NCBI RefSeq assembly: GCF_009707865.1
Contig: NZ_WMBA01000002.1
Span: forward strand, 124,001-188,000
Length of the DNA: 64,000 bases
Origin: Amycolatopsis pithecellobii
GTDB lineage: Bacteria; Actinomycetota; Actinomycetes; Mycobacteriales; Pseudonocardiaceae
Direction: 5' to 3'
The notes under the pieces were generated by a model, which worked only from the letters and a program-made list of their open reading frames with translations, did not search any database and was not told the origin of the DNA. Numbering within the stretch: position 1 is the stretch's first letter; the number at the start of each line of letters is the position of its first letter. Of the stretch, positions 44,141-52,768 are shown piece by piece. The position numbers and the translations under genes were made by a program.

Positions 44141-44156
44141 TAACCCATGCGGGTTA
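44141..44156. promoter_or_regulatory. Perfect palindrome in XRE/subtilase gap
   Basis: TAACCCATGCGGGTTA is a perfect 6-4-6 inverted repeat lying 33 bases upstream of the XRE start and 88 upstream of the subtilase start. GGTT and AACC half-sites follow nearby. It is a plausible operator for the XRE protein. Confidence 0.55.
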
Positions 44157-44243
44157 ATACTGGTAACTGTGAACCATTGCCGAGTGGTTTCAGAACCAGA
44201 TTGCATGAACTCCTAGTCACCAGTCGGGTGGAGAGGACAGTTC

Positions 44244-45413
44244 ATGAGCAACGCTCGGAAATTGCTGGTTGCTGGTGTGGCCCTGGCGGCCGTCGCCGGC
44301 GGCACCGCGAGCGCGCAGGCACAGGAGGGACAGGTCCGCGACGCGAACACGACCGGCGCGGTCACCGACAGCTACATCGTGGTGCTCAAGAAAGCCGGCG
44401 TCGTCGAAACACTCTCGAAGACATTGGCCGGGCGTTACGGCACGGATGTCCTGCGCACCTACGACTCCGCACTGCACGGTTTTTCGGTGCACGCCACGGA
44501 ACGTGAGGCCAAGCGGCTCGCGGCCGACAGCAACGTGGCCTACGTCGTGCAGAACCATTTCGTCCACGTCGCCGACACACAGCAGAACCCGCCGTCGTGG
44601 GGTCTGGACCGCATCGACCAGCGCGACCTGCCGGTCGACTCGTCGTACACGTACAACACGACGGCGTCCAATGTGACGGCCTACGTCATCGACACCGGTG
44701 TGCGCGCTACGCACGAGACCTTCGGCGGCCGGGTCTCCGGTGGGCACGACTTCGTCGACAACGACGACGACCCGACCGATGAGCAGGGCCACGGCACGCA
44801 CGTCGCGGGCACCATCGGCGGTAACGAATACGGCGTCGCCAAGGGCGTCAAGATCGTGCCGGTGCGGGTGCTCGACGCCAGCGGCAGCGGCACGTTCGAG
44901 CAGGTCATCGCCGGGATCAACTGGGTGGCGGACAACGCGTCCGGCCCGTCGGTGGCGAACATGAGCCTCGGTGGTTCCGCGGACGACGCGGTCGATCAGG
45001 CCGTGCAGGGCGCGATCGCGAAGGGCGTCACGTTCGCCGTCGCGGCCGGGAACTCCGCCGACGACGCAGGCAACTACTCGCCGGCCCGCGTTCCCGAGGC
45101 GATCACCGTCGCGGCGAGCGACGAGAAAGACCAGCAGGCCGATTTCTCCAACTTTGGTGCCGCGGTGGACATTTACGCGCCGGGCGTGAACATCACGTCG
45201 TCCTGGGGCACGGGTGACACCGCGACCAACACGATCAGCGGCACGTCGATGGCGACCCCGCACGTCACCGGCGCGGCCGCGCTTTACCTCGCCGACCACC
45301 CGGACGCCGGCCCGGCGCAGGTGTCCGACGCGCTGACCGCGGCCGCGACGCCGGGCAAGATCAGCAACGCGACGGCGGGCACGCCGAACAAGCTGCTCTA
45401 CACCGGTCAGTGA
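44244..45413 (+). CDS. Secreted subtilisin-like serine protease (S8)
   Basis: A 389-residue pre-pro-protease. A Sec signal peptide (about residues 1-27, cleaved after a string of Ala ending AQAQ) is followed by an I9 inhibitor propeptide (YIVVLKKAG to about 108). The catalytic domain has Asp150 (YVIDTGVR), His183 (GHGTHVAG) and Ser335 (SGTSMATPHVTG), with the Asn oxyanion residue in VAAGNSADD. The length matches the proteinase K/aqualysin-like actinomycete enzymes. It acts outside the cell. The last 40 residues are the usual short C-terminus without extra domains. A strong hairpin follows its stop. Confidence 0.93.
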   Translation: MSNARKLLVAGVALAAVAGGTASAQAQEGQVRDANTTGAVTDSYIVVLKKAGVVETLSKTLAGRYGTDVLRTYDSALHGFSVHATEREAKRLAADSNVAYVVQNHFVHVADTQQNPPSWGLDRIDQRDLPVDSSYTYNTTASNVTAYVIDTGVRATHETFGGRVSGGHDFVDNDDDPTDEQGHGTHVAGTIGGNEYGVAKGVKIVPVRVLDASGSGTFEQVIAGINWVADNASGPSVANMSLGGSADDAVDQAVQGAIAKGVTFAVAAGNSADDAGNYSPARVPEAITVAASDEKDQQADFSNFGAAVDIYAPGVNITSSWGTGDTATNTISGTSMATPHVTGAAALYLADHPDAGPAQVSDALTAAATPGKISNATAGTPNKLLYTGQ

Positions 45414-45434
45414 CCGGCAGGTAGGTTGACTCCA

Positions 45435-45488
45435 GGCGGAGCCGCGCGCGGTGTGGGCCGGAAAGCCCCGCATCCTTGCGGCTCCGCC
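45435..45488. terminator. Long-loop hairpin after the subtilase
   Basis: GGCGGAGCCGC at 45435-45445 pairs perfectly with GCGGCTCCGCC at 45478-45488, an 11-bp stem with a 32-base loop, starting 22 bases after the protease stop. There is no T-run. It lies just before the phosphatase start at 45521, so it probably ends the protease transcript. Confidence 0.6.
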
Positions 45489-45520
45489 ACTCGCGCAGCC
45501 AACTCGAGACAGGCTTTTCC

Positions 45521-46183
45521 ATGGGAGCGATCTACCTGATTCGGCATGGTCAGGCCACTTTCGGTGAAGTGGACTACGACCGGTTGTCCTCGCTCGGCCT
45601 CGAGCAGGGCGTGATCGTCGGGGCGGAACTGTTGCGCCGCCACGTCCGCTTCACCGAGGTGCGTTCGGGTTCGCTTGTGCGGCAACAAAAGACCGCCGAG
45701 ACCGTGCTCGACTGGCTGGGCGTCAAGACACCGGCCAAAGAAGACCCGCGGTGGAACGAGTACGACCATGTCGACGTGCTGGCCTGCCATGGCGCCGGTG
45801 CGTTGCCGCACGGTATCGATCCCCATGGCTACCAGGCGATTCTCGACGGTGCGCTGGAGGAGTGGGTCGCCGCCGGGGACAAAAGTCCGTGCGCGGAAAC
45901 CTGGCCCGCGTTTCTCACGCGCGTGTGCGATGCGCTCGCAGAGCTGGTCTCCTTGCTGGGCAAGGGAGAAAACGCCGTCGTGTTCACCTCGGGTGGTGTG
46001 ATCGGCACGATCGCCGGGCAGTTGCTGGGAGATCCCGCGGTCGGGCTGTGCCGGCTGCAGCGGGTCATGGTCAACGGCGGTGTCACGAAATTGGTGTCCG
46101 GGCGTAGTGGGGTTTCCCTGCTGTCGTTCAACGAACACTCGCATTTCGACGGCCGGGCTTCCCGGTTGCTGAGTTATCGGTGA
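45521..46183 (+). CDS. Histidine phosphatase (phosphoglycerate-mutase-like)
   Basis: A 220-residue histidine-phosphatase superfamily member. The phosphoacceptor His is in IYLIRHGQATFG, and the second active-site His equivalent sits in the FTSGGVIGTIAG region, although no clear second His is visible there; family members normally have H in a G-x-x-I/L strand. It acts on phosphorylated small molecules; the substrate is unknown. ATG 45521 was chosen because the RHG core starts there and the upstream in-frame stretch is hairpin sequence. The TetR gene is convergent, 40 bp after the stop. Confidence 0.8.
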   Translation: MGAIYLIRHGQATFGEVDYDRLSSLGLEQGVIVGAELLRRHVRFTEVRSGSLVRQQKTAETVLDWLGVKTPAKEDPRWNEYDHVDVLACHGAGALPHGIDPHGYQAILDGALEEWVAAGDKSPCAETWPAFLTRVCDALAELVSLLGKGENAVVFTSGGVIGTIAGQLLGDPAVGLCRLQRVMVNGGVTKLVSGRSGVSLLSFNEHSHFDGRASRLLSYR

Positions 46184-46223
46184 AGGAAAACTACGCGCCA
46201 GTACTTTCCTTTCCGGGGCAAAG

Positions 46224-46850
46224 TCAGCTCGCGTCGGCCTGCACTTTCGGGAACACATCCTCGAGAAGCGCGATCAGCGTGTGGTACAGCATCAAATGCA
46301 CTTGAGCCCGGTCGAGTTCACCGCGTAGCAGCCATTCCCGGCCGGCCGCTTTCACCATGCCCCCGAAAGCCCGGCACATCGCGTTGAGCCGGGGCCGGGC
46401 GTCGCTGTCCGACGGCAGCTCGAAAGCGTCCAGCAGCCGTTCGGCGGATTTACGTTCGGCTTCGATGATGATCTGGTCCACCTCGGTGTCCTTGCCGATG
46501 CCCTCGGAGGTGGCGACCAGCCACATCTTTCCCTGGCTGACCACCATGTCGAGGAACCAGTCGACCATGTCGTGTGCCCTTTCGGGCAAAGAATCGGCGG
46601 CACCGTACGGGCCGGCTTCGGGTGCCGGCATCGTGACCGCACGGCGGATCACCGCCAGATAGAGTTCCCGTTTGGTCCCGAAATAATGATTGATCAGGCC
46701 ACGTGCGACGCCCGCCGCGGCTGCTATGTCCGAAGTGGACACACTGGCATACGGCCGCTCGCCGAACAACCGGCTGGCGCAGGCAAAGATCTGCTCCCGT
46801 CGTTGATCGGGTTCGAGTCTTCGCCAGCGGGGCTCCGATGCGGTCGTCAT
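46224..46850 (-). CDS. TetR-family regulator
   Basis: A 208-residue TetR repressor. The helix-turn-helix spans about residues 18-65 (RREQIFACASRLFGERPYASVSTSDIAAAAGVARGLINHYFGTKRELYL). The C-terminal ligand-binding helices are not specific. It lies convergent to the phosphatase gene and upstream of nothing obvious on its strand, so its targets cannot be read. Some TetR proteins of this type control fatty-acid or efflux genes. Confidence 0.85.
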   Translation of the reverse strand: MTTASEPRWRRLEPDQRREQIFACASRLFGERPYASVSTSDIAAAAGVARGLINHYFGTKRELYLAVIRRAVTMPAPEAGPYGAADSLPERAHDMVDWFLDMVVSQGKMWLVATSEGIGKDTEVDQIIIEAERKSAERLLDAFELPSDSDARPRLNAMCRAFGGMVKAAGREWLLRGELDRAQVHLMLYHTLIALLEDVFPKVQADAS

Positions 46851-47035
46851 GGCGCAATCGTGGCACGCTTATCGAGTGGGTGAGTGGTTTTCCGCTCAGT
46901 TTCCGTCCAGCGTCAGTCGATTGGACCACGGTAACCGGAAAAGGGGGAACCCCACCGAAAAAGCAAGGGGGCCATTTTCGCCGGACGGAGTTGGCCGCGC
47001 TTTTCCGCGTCCGGTAATCAGTCCATTGTGGACTT

Positions 47036-48076
47036 TCAGCGGCGGCGCCGGACCTTCGCCGTGCTGTCCCGCAGGACCACCTCGGCGGCCACCCGCCGTA
47101 CCCGGCTGCGGCCGGTGCGGGTCCCGCTCAGTGCCAGATCGAGCATCTGCTCGCCGAGCTCCTCCAACGGCAAGGCGACGGTGGTGAGAGAGGGGTTCAG
47201 ATCACGTGACACGGGAATGTCGTCGAAGCCCGCGACCGAAATGTCGTCGGGAACCGAGCGCCCCGCCTCACGTAGCGCGCTCATCGCGCCCAGCGCCATC
47301 TGGTCGTTCACCGCGAACACGCAGCTCGCCCGGTGCCCGGCGGCGAGCAGCGCACGCGCTGCCGCGTAACCGCCGTCCCGGTCGAAATCACCTTCGAACA
47401 CGTCGCGTTCGGACAGTTCGATCCCGCCCTCGGAGAGCCCTTCCCGGAACCCGGACAGCCGGTCGAGCACCGTGGTCATCGTGCGCGGGCCGGTGAGCAC
47501 CGCGAACCGCCGGTGTCCCAGCCGCACCAACGCTTCGGCGAGCGCCTTCGCGCCCGTCCGGTTCTCCGGCTGGACACTGTCGGCCTTGAGCGTGCGATGC
47601 CGCGTGAGCACGCCCACCTGCCCGCCGCCGCGCCGGTACGGGTCCAGCTCCGCGGCCAGCGCCCGCTCCCAAGCCTTGTCCTCGAAGGCCGAGCCGGCGA
47701 GCAGGATCGCCGACGCACGCTGGCTGCGCAGGACCGAGACGGCCGCGACTTCCTTTTCCGGGTCGCGGAACGTGTTCACGAGCATCACGAGCAGCCCGTT
47801 GCGGTCCGCCACCCGCAGCACACCACGGATGACCGAGGCGAAGTACGGATCGCCGGCGTCATGGCACACAACACCGACCGCCTTCCGGGACGCGCCGGCC
47901 AGCGCCTGCGCGTGCACGTTCGGCGTGTACTCCAGATCGGTCGCGGCGGCCAGCACCCGGTCGCGGAGATCATCGCGGACCTTGGTGGTTCCGTTGAGCG
48001 CTCGAGATGCCGTGGCCAGTGACACATTGGCCAGCTGCGCGACATCTTCGAGTGTCACATGGCTCCTGGCGATCAT
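47036..48076 (-). CDS. LacI-family transcriptional regulator
   Basis: A 346-residue LacI protein. The N-terminal helix-turn-helix VTLEDVAQLANVSLATASRALNG is followed by the hinge and a periplasmic-binding-protein-like sugar domain (VGVVCHDAGDPYFASVIRG to FDDIPVSRDLNPSLTTVALP). Residues HTFRD and NDQMALGAMSALREAG fit a carbohydrate sensor. No sugar genes flank it, so its target may be elsewhere; the operator-like site at 48093-48106 suggests self-regulation. ATG 48076 stands alone with no close alternative. Confidence 0.9.
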   Translation of the reverse strand: MIARSHVTLEDVAQLANVSLATASRALNGTTKVRDDLRDRVLAAATDLEYTPNVHAQALAGASRKAVGVVCHDAGDPYFASVIRGVLRVADRNGLLVMLVNTFRDPEKEVAAVSVLRSQRASAILLAGSAFEDKAWERALAAELDPYRRGGGQVGVLTRHRTLKADSVQPENRTGAKALAEALVRLGHRRFAVLTGPRTMTTVLDRLSGFREGLSEGGIELSERDVFEGDFDRDGGYAAARALLAAGHRASCVFAVNDQMALGAMSALREAGRSVPDDISVAGFDDIPVSRDLNPSLTTVALPLEELGEQMLDLALSGTRTGRSRVRRVAAEVVLRDSTAKVRRRR

Positions 48077-48092
48077 CGGTCCTCCCCCTGCC

Positions 48093-48106
48093 GGTAAGCG
48101 CTCTCA
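48093..48106. promoter_or_regulatory. LacI-type operator upstream of the LacI gene
   Basis: GGTAAGCGCTCTCA, or TGAGAGCGCTTACC on the other strand, resembles the TGNNANCGNTNNCA operator of LacI-family regulators and lies 17-30 bases ahead of the LacI start. It is a likely autoregulatory site. Confidence 0.65.
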
Positions 48107-48232
48107 GTAGAGAGGAATTCTAAGTCGGTTCCCGGATTTTGCCTGGTCACATGCACTCGAACGGGTCCGATTAGCAGGTGTGGGACTGGCGTGGGAAGGT
48201 GGCTGTGCCCGACGAGGAATGGGAGATGACTG

Positions 48233-48637
48233 ATGCTCTTCGGTGACGAACACGTCCGTCGTTACGAAGAGACCGACGGTGAAGTCGGTCACGACTGGCA
48301 GCCCGGTGTTCCCGCGCTGATCCTCATCACGACCGGTCGCAAAAGCGGGCAGGAGCGCAAGTCCCCGCTCATTTACCAGGAGGTCGACGGCGCGTATGTG
48401 GTCGTCGCGTCCAAGGGCGGTGCGCCCGAGCACCCCGCCTGGTACCTGAACCTGCAGGCGAACCCGGCGGTGAAGGTGCAGGTCAAGGGTGACAAGTTCG
48501 CGGCGAAAGCGCACACCGCGGACGCCGCCGAGCGCGCCAAGCTGTGGCCGGTCATGGCGAAGGTGTGGCCGAGCTACGACGAATACCAGAAGAAAACGGA
48601 CCGCCAGATCCCGGTCGTCGTGCTCGAACGCGCCTGA
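48233..48637 (+). CDS. Deazaflavin (F420)-dependent nitroreductase-like protein
   Basis: A 134-residue protein of the DUF385/Ddn family. The typical core is visible: ALILITTGRKSGQERKSPLIY, then VVVASKGGAPEHPAWYLNLQANPAVKVQV and a C-terminal WPSYDEYQKKTDRQIPVVVLERA. Ddn relatives bind F420H2 through these segments and reduce quinones or nitro compounds. A Gly/Ala-rich N-terminus and no signal peptide indicate a cytoplasmic or membrane-surface enzyme. It stands divergently from the LacI gene and 67 bp before lpdA. Confidence 0.9.
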   Translation: MLFGDEHVRRYEETDGEVGHDWQPGVPALILITTGRKSGQERKSPLIYQEVDGAYVVVASKGGAPEHPAWYLNLQANPAVKVQVKGDKFAAKAHTADAAERAKLWPVMAKVWPSYDEYQKKTDRQIPVVVLERA

Positions 48638-48704
48638 TTCCCGCCCCGCCTGGCGCCTCGGTACCGCGTCCTGATGTCGGCGCCAGGCGGCATAGGCTGG
48701 TCAC

Positions 48705-50090
48705 ATGTCTGAACACTTCGACGTTGTGGTGCTGGGCGCCGGGCCTGGCGGTTATGTCGCGGCGATCCGGGCGGCGCAGCTCGGACTGAGGACGGCCGTG
48801 GTGGAGGAAAAGTACTGGGGCGGCGTCTGTCTGAACGTCGGCTGCATTCCCTCCAAGGCGCTCCTGCGCAACGCGGAGCTAGCGCACCTTGTCACCAACG
48901 AGGCGAAGACTTTCGGCATCTCCTCGGACGGTGAGATCCGCTTCGACTACGGCGCGGCATACGACCGCAGCCGGTCGGTCGCGGACGGCCGGGTCAAGGG
49001 CGTGCACTTCCTGATGAAGAAGAACAAGATCACCGAGTACAACGGGCGCGGTTCCTTCGTCGACTCGCACACGTTGCAGGTGAACGGCGAGACCGTCACG
49101 TTCGACAACTGCATCATCGCCGCCGGGGCGACGACGCGGCTGCTGCCCGGTACCTCGCTCAGTGAGCGCGTGGTGACCTATGAGGAGCAGATCCTGTCGC
49201 GGGAGCTGCCCGGCAGCATCATCATCGCCGGCGCGGGCGCGATCGGGGTCGAGTTCGCCTACGTGCTGCACAACTACGGCGTCGACGTGACGATCGTCGA
49301 GTTCCTGGACCGGATGGTGCCGCTCGAGGACGCCGAGGTGTCCAAGGAACTGGCGAAGCGGTACAAGAAGCTCGGCATCAACGTGCTCACCTCCACGAAG
49401 GTCGAGTCGATCGACGACAGCGGCGACAAGGTCAAAGTCACCGTCTCGTCGAACGGGTCCCAGCAGACGCTGGAGGCCGACAAGGTCCTGCAGGCGATCG
49501 GCTTCGCCCCGCGAGTCGAGGGCTACGGGCTGGAGAACACCGGCGTCGAGCTGACCGAGCGCCGCGCGATCGCGGTCGACGAGTACTGCCGGACGAACGT
49601 GCCGCACATCTTCGCGATCGGGGACGTGACCGCGAAGCTGATGCTGGCGCACGCGGCCGAGTCGATGGGCATCGTGGCGGCCGAGACGATCGGCGGCGCC
49701 GAGACGATGCCGCTGGACTACCCGATGATCCCGCGCGCGACGTACTGCCAGCCGCAGGTGGCGTCGTTCGGCTGGACCGAGGAGCAGGCGCGGGAAAAGG
49801 GCTTCGATGTGCAGGTCGCGAAGTTCCCGTTCACCGCGAACGGCAAGGCACACGGGCTGGCGGACCCGGGCGGCTTCGTGAAGATCGTGTCGGACGCGAA
49901 GTACGGCGAGCTGCTCGGCGCGCACCTGATCGGCCCGGACGTGACCGAGCTGCTGCCGGAGCTGACGCTCGCCCAGCAGTGGGACCTGACCGTGCACGAG
50001 GTGGCGCGCAATGTACACGCGCACCCGACACTCGGTGAGGCGGTCAAGGAGGCCATCCACGGTCTCGCCGGCCACATGATCAACTTCTGA
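48705..50090 (+). CDS. lpdA: Dihydrolipoamide dehydrogenase
   Basis: A 461-residue flavoprotein disulfide reductase. The redox-active pair is Cys42 and Cys47 in [13 protein letters not shown], the FAD site is [15 protein letters not shown], the NAD site [15 protein letters not shown], and the active-site His is in [13 protein letters not shown] near the end. It reoxidises lipoyl groups in pyruvate and oxoglutarate dehydrogenases and in the glycine-cleavage system; gcvP and gcvT lie 20 kb away. The length is normal. It is followed four bases on by an SDR gene on the same strand. Confidence 0.93.
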   Translation: MSEHFDVVVLGAGPGGYVAAIRAAQLGLRTAVVEEKYWGGVCLNVGCIPSKALLRNAELAHLVTNEAKTFGISSDGEIRFDYGAAYDRSRSVADGRVKGVHFLMKKNKITEYNGRGSFVDSHTLQVNGETVTFDNCIIAAGATTRLLPGTSLSERVVTYEEQILSRELPGSIIIAGAGAIGVEFAYVLHNYGVDVTIVEFLDRMVPLEDAEVSKELAKRYKKLGINVLTSTKVESIDDSGDKVKVTVSSNGSQQTLEADKVLQAIGFAPRVEGYGLENTGVELTERRAIAVDEYCRTNVPHIFAIGDVTAKLMLAHAAESMGIVAAETIGGAETMPLDYPMIPRATYCQPQVASFGWTEEQAREKGFDVQVAKFPFTANGKAHGLADPGGFVKIVSDAKYGELLGAHLIGPDVTELLPELTLAQQWDLTVHEVARNVHAHPTLGEAVKEAIHGLAGHMINF

Positions 50091-50094
50091 GTTC

Positions 50095-50826
50095 ATGCCG
50101 GTCGCGGTGGTGACGGGGGCCGGGTCCGGTCTCGGCAGGGTGATCACGCGTGCCCTGCTCGGCGCGGGATACCAGGTGGCGCTGGCCGGTCGCAGGCCCG
50201 ATGCGCTGGCCGAGACCGCCGAAGGCCGGGACGCGCTTGTCGTGCCCACCGACGTGGCGGACGAGAACCAGGTCGATGCGCTGTTCGAGGCGGTCCGCGG
50301 GAAGTGGGGCCGCCTCGACCTGCTCGTCAACAACGCGGGCACGTTCGGCCCATCGGGTGACGTCGATGAGCTGGACGTGGCCGCGTGGCGACGCACCGTG
50401 GACACCAACCTGACGGGGGCGTTCCTGTGTGCGCGGGCGGCCGTCCGGTTGATGAAGGAGCAGCGGCCCCACGGTGGCCGCATCATCAACAACGGGTCGA
50501 TCTCGGCGCACACGCCGCGCCCGGGGAGCGCGGCGTATACGGCGACCAAGCACGCGATCACCGGCCTGACGAAGTCGATTTCCTTGGACGGACGGCGTTT
50601 CGACATCGCGTGCGGCCAGATCGACATCGGTAACGCCGCGACGGAGATGACGGCGGGCATCGGCGAGGGCGCGCGTCAGGCCGATGGCTCGGTGCGCCCG
50701 GAACCCACCTTCGACCCGGCGCATGTCGCCGAGGCGGTGCTGTACATGGCACGCTTGCCGCTGGACGCGAACGTGCAGTTCATGACCCTCGCCGCGACGA
50801 AGATGCCCTATCTCGGCAGAGGCTGA
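50095..50826 (+). CDS. Short-chain dehydrogenase/reductase
   Basis: A 243-residue SDR. The nucleotide-binding [15 protein letters not shown] motif in LVNNAGTFG, catalytic Ser in [11 protein letters not shown], and Tyr/Lys in [10 protein letters not shown] are all present. The substrate is unknown. It starts four bases after the lpdA stop, so they share a transcript, but no functional link is obvious. The Gly-rich tail is typical. The tRNA-Arg gene lies 86 bp after its stop. Confidence 0.9.
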   Translation: MPVAVVTGAGSGLGRVITRALLGAGYQVALAGRRPDALAETAEGRDALVVPTDVADENQVDALFEAVRGKWGRLDLLVNNAGTFGPSGDVDELDVAAWRRTVDTNLTGAFLCARAAVRLMKEQRPHGGRIINNGSISAHTPRPGSAAYTATKHAITGLTKSISLDGRRFDIACGQIDIGNAATEMTAGIGEGARQADGSVRPEPTFDPAHVAEAVLYMARLPLDANVQFMTLAATKMPYLGRG

Positions 50827-50912
50827 AACGCTCGGCCGGTGTCGAGCGATACGTAGGGTGACGTCGACTAAGCTGCAGACGTGACCGCGCCTGCAGCGGC
50901 CGTCGGCGTCAG

Positions 50913-50986
50913 GCCCTGGTAGCTCAGCCGGATAGAGCAAGAGCCTTCTAATCTCTAGGTCGCAGGTTCGAGTCCTGCCCAGGGCG
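50913..50986 (+). tRNA. tRNA-Arg, anticodon UCU
   Basis: A 74-nt cloverleaf. The acceptor stem GCCCTGG pairs with CCAGGGC, the D-arm is GCTC/GAGC, the T-arm GCAGG/CCTGC with loop TTCGAGT, and the anticodon loop CTTCTAA gives UCU, decoding AGA. The anticodon stem AGAGC/TCTCT has one mismatch next to the loop (C31 with U39). No CCA is encoded. Position follows the SDR gene. Codon AGA is rare in this GC-rich sequence. Confidence 0.93.
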
Positions 50987-51297
50987 CAACGGTGCAGGTC
51001 AGAGGCGGTGGCGGTACGCATCGCCCCGGCTGGCACATGCTTATGCCTCATTGTTTCAGCAAGAGATGTTCGGGCGTTTCGGGTGCGCGGCCCCGCCGGC
51101 TCGCGATAAGGAGACTTCGGGCTCGTCCGTGAGGAGAACCGGAAGTCCCGGGGCCAGCCCGCGGTGGCGCCTGGCAGCGTCAGGTTCACGGACGCGGCCC
51201 GCCGCGGCCCTCTCCTCGAAGGCGCCCAGCATGGTGATGATTTTCAATGCTGAGCGAGGATGCGGCGTCCGGGCGAGGACAGCCGGTTTGGTGCGCC
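50987..51297. other. Gene-free stretch after tRNA-Arg
   Basis: This 311-bp stretch contains no gene I can support. One reverse-strand frame (51056-51244) is open from a possible start in MLGAFEERAAAG but has no recognisable domain and a biased Arg/Ala/Pro composition; it may be decayed coding sequence. No direct repeat of the tRNA 3' end and no integrase are visible. Confidence 0.4.
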
Positions 51298-52722
51298 TTA
51301 CTGCGACCGGCGGACCAGGCCGGTGAAGCCGGCGACGAACAGTGTCAGGAACGCCCATGCCAGCGCCTGCAGCGCCCAGTTCGCCACGAGCACGGCCTGC
51401 CCGGTGACCGTGGTCGTGTTGACCAGGCAGCGTGCGGGCGTGTCGGCCTTCACGAGCGGCGTTACCGTGCTCAGTGCCGGCCCGACCCGCTCCACCACCG
51501 AGCACGATCCGGTCGGCCGCGCAGCGACCACCGTTACCAGCACCGACGTCAGCACGGTACCGATGAGCCACACAAGTGCGAGTGCCGGGCGATAACCGTA
51601 GCCGACAGTCAGACCTGTGATGCGATGCCACAGGCGGCCCCAGAATCCGAGCTGCCCGCGCCGCAGCAAATCCTTCTGCCGCACGATATGGATGCGCCGG
51701 ACGTCCCGTTCGTGGCCCGCAGCGGCATGCGCGGTCGCGAGCTGGAAGTACGGTTGGCTGGCGTAATAGTTCGTCCGGGTCGTCAGTAGCTCCAGCCACT
51801 CGTCGAGGGTGGCGAGGCGTGGCTGGCCGCCGTAGGTCAGGCCGTTCACATCGAGCCGGCCCTCGGTGAACGACGCGGGCAGCAGCAGGTCGCCGACGAC
51901 GGATGTCTGCGACAGGTTCAACGCCAGGTGCTCGTGGTCGGCTGCGCGCGCCAGGCCGTCCTCGGCCGTGAGCCTGCCGCCGATGCGAGCACCGACGAGC
52001 CGCACGGTGCCGGTGTCCTGCCGTCCCTCGGCAACGAAACCCTGGCCAAGCATCACGCTGCTCTCGGTGCGTAGGTAGTCGGCGATGAGCGCGGGCCCGT
52101 CCGGATTTGTGATTCGGGCTCCGGTGAAGTTGAGTTGACCGCCGATCGACGCACCCGAGAGCCGCACCGCACCGAGATCTCCCGTGCCCTCCGCGCGGAA
52201 GCGGTGGTTGAGGAACACACCTCCGCCCGTACGTACGTTGCTACCTTGCAGCGCCACGCCATCCGTATTGGCCAGGCGCGCCCTGGCAAGGTTGAGCAGG
52301 CCGCCGATCTCGCTGCCTCCGACGTGCAGCGCGGGAGGTCCAACGCTGGTCAGCCGCGCGTCACGCAAAGTAAAGCTGTGTTCGAACGTCGCCTCCTGGG
52401 CGGCGACGTAGGGCGCCACGAGCCCGGTAAGGTCCACAGTGGATAAGTTGGCACGGATGAGCTGGACCGGCTCGTCGGTCCGGCAGCTCAGCAGCCGCAA
52501 CGGAAACCGGGTCTCGATGTCGCACAGGTCCAGCCCACCGACAAGGTGCGCGCGCTTGAGCCAGATTCCCCGCGGATCCACCTCGCCGAGCCTGCCCAGC
52601 ACCAGATCACGAAAGACGACACCCCGTACCTGCTGATCTTCCGCTTCCGAAAGGTCCGCCCACTCGCCGACGCGTGCCGCTTGCACCAGCGCTAGCTCGG
52701 CTTCCGTCAGGTCCCCAGACAT
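51298..52722 (-). CDS. Membrane-anchored repeat (beta-helix-like) protein, unknown family
   Basis: A 474-residue protein. After an acidic helical start (LTEAELALVQAARVGEWADLSEAEDQQ) it contains a long series of short repeats such as LGAVRLSGASIGGQLNFTGARI and TGTVRLVGARIGGRLTAEDG, about 20 residues apart, suggestive of a right-handed beta-helix. The end has two hydrophobic segments (LALVWLIGTVLTSVLVTVVAA and VLVANWALQALAWAFLTLFVAGF). The ATG at 52722 was chosen; TAGGCT 9 bases upstream fits a leaderless promoter, whereas the longer start at 52764 lacks such support. Similar proteins occur in actinomycetes as hypothetical membrane proteins. Confidence 0.75.
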   Translation of the reverse strand: MSGDLTEAELALVQAARVGEWADLSEAEDQQVRGVVFRDLVLGRLGEVDPRGIWLKRAHLVGGLDLCDIETRFPLRLLSCRTDEPVQLIRANLSTVDLTGLVAPYVAAQEATFEHSFTLRDARLTSVGPPALHVGGSEIGGLLNLARARLANTDGVALQGSNVRTGGGVFLNHRFRAEGTGDLGAVRLSGASIGGQLNFTGARITNPDGPALIADYLRTESSVMLGQGFVAEGRQDTGTVRLVGARIGGRLTAEDGLARAADHEHLALNLSQTSVVGDLLLPASFTEGRLDVNGLTYGGQPRLATLDEWLELLTTRTNYYASQPYFQLATAHAAAGHERDVRRIHIVRQKDLLRRGQLGFWGRLWHRITGLTVGYGYRPALALVWLIGTVLTSVLVTVVAARPTGSCSVVERVGPALSTVTPLVKADTPARCLVNTTTVTGQAVLVANWALQALAWAFLTLFVAGFTGLVRRSQ

Positions 52723-52768
52723 GCGCGTCAGCCTAGCGAACGGCGATTCAGCGCCGGTGGACATCGCT

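Noticed and set aside
51056-51799. A gene of about 247 codons on the reverse strand after the tRNA
   Set aside because: It largely overlaps the clear membrane-protein gene in another frame; only the last 190 bases lie outside it and show no domain.
50913-52764. Integrated element at the tRNA-Arg gene
   Set aside because: No integrase, no repeated 3' end of the tRNA and no phage genes follow.
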